Positions 15,886 to 25,053 of a DNA stretch of 64,000 nt are shown here, piece by piece. The first letter of the stretch is position 1; each line of letters begins with the position of its first letter. The notes beneath the pieces were generated by a model, which was not told the DNA's origin, searched no databases, and saw only the letters and a program-made list of their open reading frames with translations. Location of the stretch: contig CP065009.1 in NCBI GenBank assembly GCA_016699755.1, positions 1,240,001 through 1,304,000 of the forward strand, written 5' to 3'. The translations under genes and the position numbers were made by a program. This DNA is from Candidatus Peregrinibacteria bacterium. Lineage in GTDB: Bacteria; Patescibacteriota; Gracilibacteria; CAIRYL01; GCA-016699755.

Positions 15886-18612
15886 AGCCCCATTTGTTGA
15901 GAGCCTTTTCATCAGAAACAAAAGACTGCCTAAAATGGCAAACATGCTTACCGCTGTGTAAAAATTTATTTTTAAGAACATAATGTCTAAAAGGATTGTA
16001 ATTATTACTGTCACTAATACTTGCAAAAAATTTGTTTGAATTGGATTTTTGATTTTTTGAGCAGAAAATAAAAATAGTACATGTGGCATTCCTGTAAAAA
16101 TAATGGCAAAAGCAAAACCCAAGATATAATGCCAAGGGTTTTTATTATCTAAATTAATAAAGGGGAGGAGCAGGAGGCAAAAAATAGAACAATAAACTAC
16201 TGTGAAAAAGTGAAAAAGCAAGTGTCTACTAAGAACATTTTCACGGTGTCTATATTTATTTACGAGAAAGCTGTAAACAAAAAAAGCTCCTGTCGCAAGA
16301 AGAAGCAATATTCTCCCCAATGTATCTGAACTACCTTGAAAACACAGTAGAAGGTACCCAAAAAAAATGAATATTATCAGCATTATATTTATAAGGTTTT
16401 TAGAATGGGCACCCAGAAGAAGAACAGTAAAAAAACCATAAAGGGCAATGTTAATATTGTAGTCTGAGGGAGAAATGCTTTTTAGGGAGAAATAGCTTAG
16501 GAGTGCAACTAAAAAAAGACTCAGGGAGATAAAGAATATTCTTTTATCCCAAAAAGATAGACTCTTCTGCAATATAAATTTTTGAAAAAAGAGTTTTTGA
16601 AATAGAAAAATAATTCCTAAAAACGAAGTAACGGAAAAAAATCTCAGAATGGTTAATTCCTCTGGGGTAAACCAATTTTTCTTTATCATCAAAGCGGCGA
16701 ATACAGGGTCGAGTCCCCACAGAAGGGAAATGATAATAAAAAACAACCAATATGATTTTTCTGACTGCCGAATGCTGATAATCCTCATCCCTGGTGCCCT
16801 TCGTATGGAGTGCACAAGAATATTTCTTTCTTCAGGAGAAAGGCGTAAGACACTCTTTATCTCTAAGATATCTTTCCATTTTTTCGTGTAATGAACACTG
16901 AGCTGTTTAACCCGATCCCCTATCATATCAAAAAAGGAGCTGAGATCGTCTTTTTCCACCAAACAGATTAGTTTTTCTTCATTCTTTTCGTCTTCTTTTG
17001 TGTTCTTTCTTTTTTTTCTCGGAAATATTCTGCTTACCACCTCTTCTGGGAAGATATATACCTCTCCTATTTTTTTGAGAAGATCAGAGAAGGAATCAAT
17101 TTCCAAATCTTTACAAGAGATAAGAATCGCCTTTTCATTTACCTCTTCAACAAATCCAAGATTATTTTTATCAAATTCTTTCTGAAGAAGCTTTTTCCCC
17201 AGCACCTCTTTCTCTGTTTGATTTTTTTCTCGAAGTGCTTTTTTTATAATTTCCATGCTCACAGCATTGTCCACAAAAAGAATCCATTCGTGTGAAAAAG
17301 TCGATTTTTCCGAAAGTGTAAAATGAATATGTCCCCCGTCTTCTGCCTGTGTCTGGAGAGTAACTGGTTTTTTTCCGACAAAAACCGAATCGAGAAAAAG
17401 TGCTTTTTCTCCTAAAAATGCAAACGCTGCATCGAGATAGGTTGATTTTTTGGGAAGCGAAAGAGTTTTTCCTTCAGGACCATATACCACAATAAATCCC
17501 TCGAGTAGATCCGAATGAAGGCCATTCCAAAATTCTAGACTTTTTTCCTTATTCAAAATGAGAAGTTGGCTGAGCTTCTCTATCCACGGTAAGACATGCG
17601 TTTGTTCTTTTTGTTCCTCAAAACAAAATGTTGTGATACCTTTTTTGGAATATTTCAACATTTCTGGGGTCATAATACGCACAAGCACCTCTCCTCCTTC
17701 TGGAAGGAGAATAGTGGTGTGAAGTGCTTGATATTCGTTTATCTTTGGCGTGCTGATGAAATCTTCAAAACTATTTTTTTTGCTCTGCCAAGTGCCGTGT
17801 AAAAATGAAAGAGCATGATAGCAGGATTCCCCGTCTTTTGTGATGCAGGCGATACTAACCGGAGATGATGAAAAATATTCCTCCTGAAAAGAAATGTCCC
17901 AAGGAGAGAATGTGAGTTGAAGATTTTCTCCTCGATATTCCCACATTTTTTGAAAAGATTGAGCTATTTCTTCTGTTTTTTCTTTCTTGTTCCGAATCTT
18001 CCCCCTAATATCTTCATATTCTTTTTCTGATATTATATAGCGAAGCGCTTCTTGCTCTAAGCTCTGTTTAATATCCAAAAGGCAAAGCCACTCACATATT
18101 CGTGCGTATACCTCAAGCGTCTCCTGGGCAATTCGCATTCTTTTTTGAGGATTGGGAAAAGCATCAAGTGTTTTGATATTATCGAGTCGATCTGCAATTT
18201 TAATAATCGCAATACGAAGATCTTGTTGAAGAGCAAAGAGCCATTTTCGCAGTGTTTCTATTTTTTCATCCAAATCAGTCCTTTCGCTGAAGTGATTTTT
18301 TTCAAACTTTGTTAGTCCATCCACCAACTTGGCAACTTCTTCTCCAAATTCCTTTCGAATAGCATCCAAAGAAAGCGCGGTATCTTCCACGGTATCATGC
18401 AAAAGGGCGACGATAAGAGTCGTTTCATCTGCTCCCATTTCTAGAAGACTGATGGCAACTGCAACGGGATGAGTAATGTAGTCCTCCCCTGTTTTTCGTT
18501 TTTGTCCGAAGTGTGCCTTTTCTGCAAGAAGATATGCCTTTTCTATTTTTAAAATATCGTTTTTCTTCTCATTTTTTTCTTCAAGCGCCTTCCGAAGCGG
18601 AGCAAAAAACAT
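15841..18612 (-). CDS. SpoT-like (p)ppGpp hydrolase fused to EamA/DMT-type membrane domain
   Basis: A single 923-residue frame joins two families. Residues 20-200 are an RSH hydrolase HD domain with the metal motifs present: ITHPVAVA (His48), LLHDTVEDT (His72-Asp73) and ADRLDNIKTL (Asp141/Asp144). Residues 230-330 follow a synthetase fold (CYHALSFLHGTW, FEDFISTPKINEYQALHTT) but lack the catalytic Asp and have VRIMT in place of EIQIRT, so synthesis should be dead. A TGS-like domain lies at 368-435. From residue 620 to about 912 there are some ten hydrophobic helices opening YWLFFIIISLLWGLDPVFAA, the usual EamA/drug-metabolite-transporter start. The likely role is membrane-bound (p)ppGpp breakdown, perhaps tied to transport or metabolite sensing. 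It overlaps the GNAT gene's end by 45 bp. Confidence 0.88.
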   Translation of the reverse strand: MFFAPLRKALEEKNEKKNDILKIEKAYLLAEKAHFGQKRKTGEDYITHPVAVAISLLEMGADETTLIVALLHDTVEDTALSLDAIRKEFGEEVAKLVDGLTKFEKNHFSERTDLDEKIETLRKWLFALQQDLRIAIIKIADRLDNIKTLDAFPNPQKRMRIAQETLEVYARICEWLCLLDIKQSLEQEALRYIISEKEYEDIRGKIRNKKEKTEEIAQSFQKMWEYRGENLQLTFSPWDISFQEEYFSSSPVSIACITKDGESCYHALSFLHGTWQSKKNSFEDFISTPKINEYQALHTTILLPEGGEVLVRIMTPEMLKYSKKGITTFCFEEQKEQTHVLPWIEKLSQLLILNKEKSLEFWNGLHSDLLEGFIVVYGPEGKTLSLPKKSTYLDAAFAFLGEKALFLDSVFVGKKPVTLQTQAEDGGHIHFTLSEKSTFSHEWILFVDNAVSMEIIKKALREKNQTEKEVLGKKLLQKEFDKNNLGFVEEVNEKAILISCKDLEIDSFSDLLKKIGEVYIFPEEVVSRIFPRKKRKNTKEDEKNEEKLICLVEKDDLSSFFDMIGDRVKQLSVHYTKKWKDILEIKSVLRLSPEERNILVHSIRRAPGMRIISIRQSEKSYWLFFIIISLLWGLDPVFAALMIKKNWFTPEELTILRFFSVTSFLGIIFLFQKLFFQKFILQKSLSFWDKRIFFISLSLFLVALLSYFSLKSISPSDYNINIALYGFFTVLLLGAHSKNLINIMLIIFIFFGYLLLCFQGSSDTLGRILLLLATGAFFVYSFLVNKYRHRENVLSRHLLFHFFTVVYCSIFCLLLLPFINLDNKNPWHYILGFAFAIIFTGMPHVLFLFSAQKIKNPIQTNFLQVLVTVIITILLDIMFLKINFYTAVSMFAILGSLLFLMKRLSTNGALNDSRVEEKRGIFS

Positions 18613-18675
18613 AGTTGTTCTTAATAAACATGCTTAAAATATGGTTTATAGACCTAAAAAATGAAGCATACTTGC

Positions 18676-19119
18676 TTATTTTTCTTTTTTCCCTTCACAA
18701 CAACATGCGCTTTTTTTGCAGAAAAGAGCATCAATACTCCATCTTCCTCCCCCAAGGAAGATAAGAAGAAAAAATGAAAACGAGTAGAGTGCAGCGACCT
18801 CCCCCTTGTTCATTACAGGCCAAAACCCGCTGGAGGCATGCACCATGAAATAGGCAACTGCCATGAATCCCGAAAGGATGAAGGCGGTGCTTCGGGTGAA
18901 AAGCCCAACCATCAACAGTATTCCACCAACAAGTTCCAGCATTCCTGCTGTCCACATGAGAGTAAGAGGTTCGGGTTGCATTCTTGATCCCAAAAGCCCA
19001 AATATTTTTTGAAATCCGTGTTCAATAAACAAAAACCCAAGAATGAAGCGATATACTGAAAGTACATAGGGTTTTCCGATCTTGAGCACACGAAAAAGTT
19101 CACCATGTATGTGATTCAT
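18676..19119 (-). CDS. DoxX-family membrane protein
   Basis: The 147-residue protein has four membrane helices and the DoxX pattern: YRFILGFLFIEHGFQKIFG, then GMLELVGGILLMVGLFTR, then a final FFLLIFLGGGRWSIDALF. Members are small integral membrane proteins linked to redox or thiol stress; the exact role is unsettled. The carboxyl end is unusual, with a Cys cluster KKSACCCEGKKEK that could bind a metal or thiol. It is a single gene 63 bp downstream of the RSH-EamA start on the same strand, so the two may share a transcript. Confidence 0.85.
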   Translation of the reverse strand: MNHIHGELFRVLKIGKPYVLSVYRFILGFLFIEHGFQKIFGLLGSRMQPEPLTLMWTAGMLELVGGILLMVGLFTRSTAFILSGFMAVAYFMVHASSGFWPVMNKGEVAALYSFSFFLLIFLGGGRWSIDALFCKKSACCCEGKKEK

Positions 19120-19245
19120 AGAAAAAAATATAGAAATCTTACATCTCTATGGTACCAGTTTTTAAAAAAATCAAAACTTTTTTCTTAGCATAATTTGCGT
19201 CGACATCTGCGAAGGCTCTTTGAATGTGCAGGCACTATTCTTAAG

Positions 19246-19266
19246 TTTTGAGAATTTTTCTCAAAA
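19246..19266. repeat. 9-bp perfect inverted repeat in intergenic region
   Basis: Arms TTTTGAGAA and TTCTCAAAA are separated by three T. It sits in the 251-bp gap between doxX and the tRNA gene, which is otherwise without any recognisable gene. It could be a weak terminator for the tRNA transcript, which runs leftward toward it, but no U-run follows the stem on that strand. Confidence 0.4.
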
Positions 19267-19370
19267 ACAGAATATCGAAAAAAAAATGTTAAAAAAGTAG
19301 CAGGGGGGAATTTCTTAAGCATTACCCGAACCTTCTATTGGAGTTTTTAATTTTTCTTATTCTCCTCAGT

Positions 19371-19445
19371 TGGTAGCCCGTAGGAGAATCGAACTCCTGT
19401 TACCAGGATGAGAACCTGGCGTCCTAACCACTAGACGAACGGGCC
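19371..19445 (-). tRNA. tRNA-Glu(CTC)
   Basis: The 75-nt minus-strand sequence folds as a cloverleaf with acceptor GGCCCGT/ACGGGCT, discriminator A and an encoded CCA end. The D arm is TCTAGTGGTTAGGA, the T arm has the GTTCGATTC loop, and the anticodon stem CCAGG/CCTGG encloses the loop TTCTCAT. Position 33 is T and 34-36 read CTC, so it decodes GAG; the anticodon lies at 19410-19412. The overall sequence is typical of bacterial tRNA-Glu. Confidence 0.95.
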
Positions 19446-19454
19446 ATTTTCACG

Positions 19455-19501
19455 AAAAAAGCACGGCTGACTTTACTCTGATGAAAGTCATCTTTCGTGC
19501 T
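19455..19501 (-). terminator. hairpin plus U-run directly upstream of tRNA-Glu
   Basis: Read on the minus strand, two nested arms (AGCACG with CGTGCT, and TGACTTT with AAAGTCA) form a long stem, followed at once by six T. This is the form of a Rho-independent terminator, yet it lies about 10 bp before the tRNA's first base and no minus-strand gene precedes it. It may insulate the tRNA from antisense transcription of the pepA side, or terminate an unseen small RNA. Confidence 0.5.
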
Positions 19502-19606
19502 GAGGGATTTTACCCTTCTGTGGCTCCTTTTGGCAAGAATTTTTGTGATGAATTTGTTCACTCCTTCTCTCTGTGATATGGTTTCTCGTAGTTTTTTTAA
19601 ATACAG

Positions 19607-21058
19607 ATGATTTCATTCTCATTTTCCCAGACGCAAAATGGTGAAACGCCCGTTTTTGTTCCACTTTTTCTTGAGGATCTCGATCCAAAACGCCGAAAAG
19701 TATTCCGTTCGCTAACTCGTGCACAAAAGCGCGCGCTTCGCTCGGTACTTCTCAGGGGTTTTTTTCCAAAAGCTGGTGTACATCCCATATTTTCTGGTGA
19801 TGCACCGGTATATCTTTTCCTTTTGGGGAATCGGAAAGAATCTGAGCGACGAGAGATTTTTGAGGCAGGACAAACAGTTTTTTCTTCTGCAACTGGATTT
19901 GAACTCGAAAAAATTATTGTGGTACCTGGAAGTTTGAACGAAAAAGAATTTTCCGCTTTTCAGGAAGGAGTGCTATTGGGGAGTTATGAATTTCTCGATT
20001 TCAAAGGAAAAAAGAAAGGGGGAGAAGAGAAAAAAGAAGAAAAAAAACTGACCAAAGTGGTTTTTTCCGCTCGTGAAAATAAGAAGATTTCCCAGTATGT
20101 TCGGGTTGTTGCGGAGGGGGTTCGGCTCACAAAAAATATCATCAATACTCCGCCTTCAGTGGCAAATCCCGATTTTATGGAAGAGGAGGTGCAAAAAATA
20201 GCAAAAGGAATTCAAAATGTTCGTGTCTCTGTGCTTTCCCGAAAAAAATTAGAAGAACTGGGTTGTGGAGGTATTGTGAACGTTGGTCGAGGAAGTCGCT
20301 TTGCTCCACGCCTTCTTGTGCTTGAGTATTCTGGAGGGGCAAAAAAAGAACAACCTATTGCGCTCGTGGGAAAAGGGGTTACGTTCGATACCGGAGGAAA
20401 CAATATCAAAGGACGCTATATGCGTTGGATGAAACAAGATCTCGGCGGAGCGGCAACAGTGCTTGGTGCCTTTTTCGCAATTGCTTCTCTTGAGCTCAAA
20501 AAGAATGTACTCGCCGTGCTTCCAGTGGTGGAGAATACAGTGAGTCGAGATGCGTACCTGCCGGATGATGTACTTCACATGTATAATGGTATGACGGTAG
20601 AGGTCGACAATACCGACGCAGAAGGGCGTCTTATTCTTGCTGACGCGCTTGCATACGCAGAAGAGAAATATAAACCGCGTGCTATAGTCGATCTTGCCAC
20701 GCTTACCGGAGCTTGTGTGTATGCTGTGGGAACCGATTTTACTGCTGCACTCACAAATGACAAAAAACTCTTCGATGCACTCAAGAAATCCGCGGAAAAT
20801 ACTGATGAGCCGATGTGGGAACTTCCTTTGCATCAGCGATACAAAAAAGCACTCAAGTCGGAAATTGCCGATATTGTAAACTGTAGTGATGGACTGAAAC
20901 CCGGAACCATTGAGGGTGGACTCTTTTTGCAGCATTTCGTATCCGAAAAAACACCATGGTGTCATCTTGATATTGCTTCTGTTGCATTTGATGAGAAAAA
21001 AGGGCTTGCCACAGGGCGAAATGTCCGTCTTCTCGTTGATTTTGTAAAACAGTTCTAA
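19607..21058 (+). CDS. pepA: leucyl aminopeptidase, M17 family
   Basis: A di-zinc M17 aminopeptidase (483 residues) that removes amino-terminal residues from peptides, normally as a hexamer in the cytoplasm. The catalytic carboxyl domain has VGKGVTFDTGG (metal-binding Lys and Asp), the family signature NTDAEGRLILADAL (metal Asp and Glu, catalytic Arg), DLATLTGACV and the final SVAFDEKKGLATGRNVR. The amino domain (1-180) is divergent as usual. The 56-residue stretch around GGEEKKEEKKL is a charged linker. ATG at 19607 is the family-length start. The next gene follows after 12 bp. Confidence 0.93.
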   Translation: MISFSFSQTQNGETPVFVPLFLEDLDPKRRKVFRSLTRAQKRALRSVLLRGFFPKAGVHPIFSGDAPVYLFLLGNRKESERREIFEAGQTVFSSATGFELEKIIVVPGSLNEKEFSAFQEGVLLGSYEFLDFKGKKKGGEEKKEEKKLTKVVFSARENKKISQYVRVVAEGVRLTKNIINTPPSVANPDFMEEEVQKIAKGIQNVRVSVLSRKKLEELGCGGIVNVGRGSRFAPRLLVLEYSGGAKKEQPIALVGKGVTFDTGGNNIKGRYMRWMKQDLGGAATVLGAFFAIASLELKKNVLAVLPVVENTVSRDAYLPDDVLHMYNGMTVEVDNTDAEGRLILADALAYAEEKYKPRAIVDLATLTGACVYAVGTDFTAALTNDKKLFDALKKSAENTDEPMWELPLHQRYKKALKSEIADIVNCSDGLKPGTIEGGLFLQHFVSEKTPWCHLDIASVAFDEKKGLATGRNVRLLVDFVKQF

Positions 21059-21070
21059 CTTTGCTCAGAA

Positions 21071-21703
21071 ATGGCGTTTGATCCGTTTATTTCCCCGGGA
21101 AGCGATCCATTTAGAGGGTGTCGAATCTCAAAGTCCCAAAAAAAGAAGAATTTTTTTTTGGGACTTTTTGTTGTGAGCGGAATAATCGCCACTCTTTTTC
21201 TTTTCTTTGATGCAACTCCTTTTTCTGTTCGATTTGACCATGAGTTTTCTCGTTCGCAATTCGAAGCCGAACGTGTTTTGCGACAAGAATATTTTGTGCA
21301 TTTTCGCGAGATGATGTGGCTTTTGGTAAACGCCCCAAATACAGGAGAGGCCATGCGAGAGCGAGATCTTTTGCGAGAATCGAGCATGCAGGTGACAGCA
21401 TTTTTAAAACAAGGATTTGCTAATTTCTCCTTTGATCATTTTTCTGTGGAAGAAACCCAAAGAATTCATGATTTTTTTGAAATCTTGTTGCAGATCGATG
21501 CAATAAGACATCATCACGCTCTAAAAATGATAGAGTGTGTCCAAATGACACTTCTTCAAATGGAAACAGCAGAGGAGTTTTGCCAAGAGGAAGAGCATCG
21601 ATACAGAGAAATTACCTCCGGTTATCGTGAACGTTTTCCAAAATCATTCCCCGATCTTCTTGTGGGTGAGAATGCATTTCTCACGCTTTTTTTGAGGTCA
21701 TAA
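21071..21703 (+). CDS. single-pass membrane hypothetical protein
   Basis: The 210-residue protein has a short basic amino end (SKSQKKKNFF), one membrane helix at about 28-46 (LGLFVVSGIIATLFLFF) and a helical soluble domain rich in Arg, Glu and His. The topology suggests the carboxyl domain is extracytoplasmic. The arrangement is like that of LemA-type proteins but I see no LemA motif, so the family stays unknown. It follows pepA by 12 bp and its stop touches the convergent GNAT gene without a gap. Confidence 0.65.
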   Translation: MAFDPFISPGSDPFRGCRISKSQKKKNFFLGLFVVSGIIATLFLFFDATPFSVRFDHEFSRSQFEAERVLRQEYFVHFREMMWLLVNAPNTGEAMRERDLLRESSMQVTAFLKQGFANFSFDHFSVEETQRIHDFFEILLQIDAIRHHHALKMIECVQMTLLQMETAEEFCQEEEHRYREITSGYRERFPKSFPDLLVGENAFLTLFLRS

Positions 21704-22600
21704 TTATATGGCAGCAGTAATGATGCGGTTGTCTTCTCGGTGGTTTCCATTTATTTCAGCGTTTGGTACGACACCTTTAAAAAATTGTTCAGATCCAGGA
21801 TTGGTTGGCATTGCCGAAATAGAAGAAAATCCTTCTTTTTTGAGGCGTTCAAGAGCAAAAGACAAAAGCATTCGCCCATATCCTCTTCCTTGAAAATCAG
21901 GGTGAACAATATACGCAATATCAACCTCCTTATTTTCGTTATCTATAGGGTACGCCTCGCAACACCCAATGGTATTACCATCAATGTCTTTCAGAAGGAA
22001 CCACAATCCTTTTTCCTTTTTATGAGAAAGGTATTCCTCAAGGGAATATTTACTTTGTGTATTTCCAAACCTTTTGGAGAGTGCCACCCTTCCTCCTTCC
22101 GAGAGAAGAAGATTTTTTAAGAAGTTCTCCATGGATGGAAGATCTTTTTCGCAAACTACTGTCGCCTCTTGAGAAGCTTTTTCTATTGTCTCGGGAAATA
22201 CTCCCTTGAGAATATCGTCTATTGCTTCGAGAGAAACAATAGCTCTTTCTACTATGGAATGATGAGGAGCGAGCCAAAAACGCAAGAGGGCATCTTGAAA
22301 ATCTTGCGTATTTTTATAACAACGCTCCATTAGTTTTTCTGTACAATCATTGTAGAAATCTATTATTTTTTGTGTGCGTTCACGAAAAAGCTTTATCGCC
22401 TCTTCTGATAATTTCATGTTGGGAATCAGAGAGAGAAGTTGCTCTCTGTAGGTCCCCTGAAGTTGTACAAGTTGTTCAAGGTTAGTGATTTTGAAATGAT
22501 CCATTTCTCGGTAAGCTCTTTGAAAAGAAAGGAGCTCTTTAAGAGAAATTTGAGGAAGTGACGGTTTTCGAATTTGTTCGCGAGATTCTTCTTTTTCCAT
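21704..22600 (-). CDS. GNAT-family acetyltransferase with long helical amino domain
   Basis: Residues 165-298 form a GNAT domain with the acetyl-CoA loop FQGRGYGRMLLSFAL and the strand VDIAYIVHP before it. Residues 1-160 are helical and charged and unlike any domain I know. I chose ATG at 22600 (MEKEESREQ), since the 45 extra upstream codons are hydrophobic low-complexity and would overlap the divergent CDF transporter. It is the second GNAT protein in the window with an extra amino domain (the other is at 14983-15885). The substrate is unknown. Confidence 0.78.
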   Translation of the reverse strand: MEKEESREQIRKPSLPQISLKELLSFQRAYREMDHFKITNLEQLVQLQGTYREQLLSLIPNMKLSEEAIKLFRERTQKIIDFYNDCTEKLMERCYKNTQDFQDALLRFWLAPHHSIVERAIVSLEAIDDILKGVFPETIEKASQEATVVCEKDLPSMENFLKNLLLSEGGRVALSKRFGNTQSKYSLEEYLSHKKEKGLWFLLKDIDGNTIGCCEAYPIDNENKEVDIAYIVHPDFQGRGYGRMLLSFALERLKKEGFSSISAMPTNPGSEQFFKGVVPNAEINGNHREDNRIITAAI

Positions 22601-22674
22601 AATATTTAAAAAATGTACCCCTTTATACAAAAGAAGCTTTTCAAAAGCAAATATTTTTGAGAAAAATAGAGGGT

Positions 22675-23559
22675 ATGAAAAAAAAGGAAAAACAATGGGC
22701 AACAGAAACTCTTCTCTTAATGACCGCAGGGGCATCTGTGGGAACTGCCCTTCTTCTCTCTCTCGTGAAGTTTTTTGCGTGGCAAACTACTGATTCGGTA
22801 AGTATGCTCGCGAGTTTTTTTGATTCCCTCCTCGATTTTCTCGCTTCGGGAATAAATCTTGTTGCGGTTCGTTATGCGCTTTCACCACCAGACAATCGGC
22901 ATCGCTTTGGACACGGAAAAGCCGAATCACTCGCAGGACTTGGACAATCACTTTTTCTTCTGGGTTCCTCATTCTTTTTGCTCTGGAGTGCTGAACAACG
23001 CTTTTTTTCTCCTATTCCTATTGAAAAAAGTAGCATTGGAATAGGAGTTATTCTTTTTTCTCTCATGGTAACCATTCTTCTTTTGTATTTTCAACGAAGG
23101 ACAATTGCACAAACACATTCGGTTGCTATTCGAGCAGATTCTCTTCATTACATTTCTGATATTTTGTCAAATATTGCGGTTTTGTGCGCTCTTATTCTCG
23201 CTTCTTTTGGATGGAGTTTTTTTGATCCATTTTTCGCAGCAATTATCGCCTTCTATCTTTTTGGAAGTGCGTTTCATATTTTTCGAGATTCCATTCAGGC
23301 ACTTTTGGATGAAGAATCATCCGAAGAAACGCGACGGAATATTACGCGCATTATCAAGTCACATCCCAATGTCCTTGGCATGCACGATCTTCGAACACGA
23401 CAGTCGGGGCAAACACTTTTTATTCAATTTCATATTGAGCTTGATGCGAATATTTCCTTCAAAGAAGCCCATGCCATTGCTGGAAGAGTGAAATACAACA
23501 TTCAACAGGAATTTCCCCATTCAGATATTTTGGTACATCAAGATCCAGAAAGGACCTAA
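22675..23559 (+). CDS. cation diffusion facilitator transporter
   Basis: A CDF/FieF-type exporter of divalent metal ions (zinc, iron or manganese) by proton antiport. The 294 residues contain six membrane helices and the metal sites of helices 2 and 5: SMLASFFDSLLDF and HSVAIRADSLHYISDIL. The PDNRHRFGHGKAE loop is typical. A cytoplasmic carboxyl domain follows (HPNVLGMHDLRTRQSG, with the DHVHLD-like region IQFHIELD). ATG at 22675 is preceded by AGAGGG and is preferred over 22657. The last 4 bp overlap gatB on the other strand. Confidence 0.93.
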   Translation: MKKKEKQWATETLLLMTAGASVGTALLLSLVKFFAWQTTDSVSMLASFFDSLLDFLASGINLVAVRYALSPPDNRHRFGHGKAESLAGLGQSLFLLGSSFFLLWSAEQRFFSPIPIEKSSIGIGVILFSLMVTILLLYFQRRTIAQTHSVAIRADSLHYISDILSNIAVLCALILASFGWSFFDPFFAAIIAFYLFGSAFHIFRDSIQALLDEESSEETRRNITRIIKSHPNVLGMHDLRTRQSGQTLFIQFHIELDANISFKEAHAIAGRVKYNIQQEFPHSDILVHQDPERT

Positions 23560-24989
23560 TTTTCCGCAAGCAACTTTCGAAGTACATCATTTGCCATTTG
23601 TGGGTTTGCTTTTCCTTTTGATTCTTTCATCACTTGTCCAACAAGTGCGCCAAGCGCTTTCCCTTTTCCGCCTTTATAATCCGCTACAATTCCTGCATTA
23701 TCCGAAATGACTTGTTGGCAAATACTCTCTATTTCTCTGACATCCGAAACCTGAAGAAGCCCCTTTTCTTTCACAAGTTCTTCTGGATTTTTTCCTGTCT
23801 TCCAAAGATCGGGAAAAATGTCTTTTGCAATTTTTCCAGAAATGCTTCCCTCAGCAATCATTTTTACGAGCAAACCAAGGTATTCTGCAGAAAGAGGTGA
23901 CTGTTTTGGGGAAAGTTGATGTTCATTGAGTGCCGCCAAAAAATCTCCCACGACCCAATTTGCGGTTTTTACCGCATCACCAGAGATAAGAAGCGATGTC
24001 TCAAAATAGATAGAAAGTTCTTTGTCTCCCGCAATGATTTCTGCCGCCTCCCACGAAATGTTGTGTTCTATAGCGAAACGCTCAGTTTTTGCCGCAGGAA
24101 GTTCTGGAAGATTCTTTTGGATTTCTGAAACTTCTTCACGAGAAAACGTGATGGGAGGAATATCTGGTTCGGGGAAATAGCGATAATCTGCCGCTTCTTC
24201 TTTTGTTCTTTGAGAAACAGAAACTTCTCTTTCTGCATCCCATCCGCGAGTTTCTTGTACTATTTTTCCGCCAGATTCTAAAATCTCCTGCTGTCGGACA
24301 ATTTCCGCGCGGACTGCCTTTTCAATGTTCCCAAAACTGTTCATATTCTTGAGTTCTGTTTTGGTGCCAAATGCTTCGGTTCCCATTGGACGAAGAGAAA
24401 TATTGACATCACACCGCATCATTCCTTTTTCCATATCCGCGTCCGAACTTCCAACCGTACGGAGAATTTTTTGGAGCTCCTTGAGAAACGCGGGAATTTC
24501 TTCTGGCGAACGAAAATCTGCTTCCGTTACCATTTCCATAAGAGGGCTTCCTGCACGATTCAAGTCGACGAGGCTCTTTTCTCCAGCGTGAATGAGTTTT
24601 CCTGCATCATTTTCGAGATGAAGACGGTTCATGCGAATAGTCTTCTTTTCTGTCCCGACAAAAAATGACACTTCTCCATTCTGTGAGACAGGCTCATCGT
24701 ATTGAGAAATTTGATATCCTGCTGGAAGATCGGGATAAAAATAACTCTTTCGATCAAATTTTGAGAGTGATGGAATATGACATTTGAGCGCAAGAGCAGT
24801 AGTAATACCAAGGAGAAACGCCTCACGGTTGAGCACTGGAAGCGAGCCAGGAAAACCCGTGCATACTGGGCAAATAGTGGTATTCGGTTCTCTGCCAAAG
24901 GTGTCGTTTGAACACGAACAAAACATTTTTGTTTTCGTTTTGATGCGAGCATGAATTTCGAGTCCGGCAACCATTTCCCATTGCGACAT
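23556..24989 (-). CDS. gatB: aspartyl/glutamyl-tRNA amidotransferase subunit B
   Basis: GatB (477 residues) is the kinase-like subunit of GatCAB, which converts misacylated Glu-tRNA-Gln (and Asp-tRNA-Asn) to the amide form. The family opening GLEIHARIKTKTKMFC, the zinc Cys pair TTICPVCTGFPGSLPVLN and the motif YFYPDLPAGYQISQYD are all present. The tail domain ends NPQMANDVLRKLLAEN. Neither gatA nor gatC lies next to it. The presence of GatB implies that glutaminyl-tRNA is made indirectly. Confidence 0.95.
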   Translation of the reverse strand: MSQWEMVAGLEIHARIKTKTKMFCSCSNDTFGREPNTTICPVCTGFPGSLPVLNREAFLLGITTALALKCHIPSLSKFDRKSYFYPDLPAGYQISQYDEPVSQNGEVSFFVGTEKKTIRMNRLHLENDAGKLIHAGEKSLVDLNRAGSPLMEMVTEADFRSPEEIPAFLKELQKILRTVGSSDADMEKGMMRCDVNISLRPMGTEAFGTKTELKNMNSFGNIEKAVRAEIVRQQEILESGGKIVQETRGWDAEREVSVSQRTKEEAADYRYFPEPDIPPITFSREEVSEIQKNLPELPAAKTERFAIEHNISWEAAEIIAGDKELSIYFETSLLISGDAVKTANWVVGDFLAALNEHQLSPKQSPLSAEYLGLLVKMIAEGSISGKIAKDIFPDLWKTGKNPEELVKEKGLLQVSDVREIESICQQVISDNAGIVADYKGGKGKALGALVGQVMKESKGKANPQMANDVLRKLLAEN

Positions 24990-25053
24990 GTTCTAGAAGA
25001 CAAATGTACTTGCACTTTACCGGAGAACATGAGGATTTTCAAAGAATAAGAAA

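Noticed and set aside
19371..19445. tRNA-Glu with anticodon TTC
   Set aside because: The seven-base loop is TTCTCAT; counting from T33 gives CTC at 34-36.
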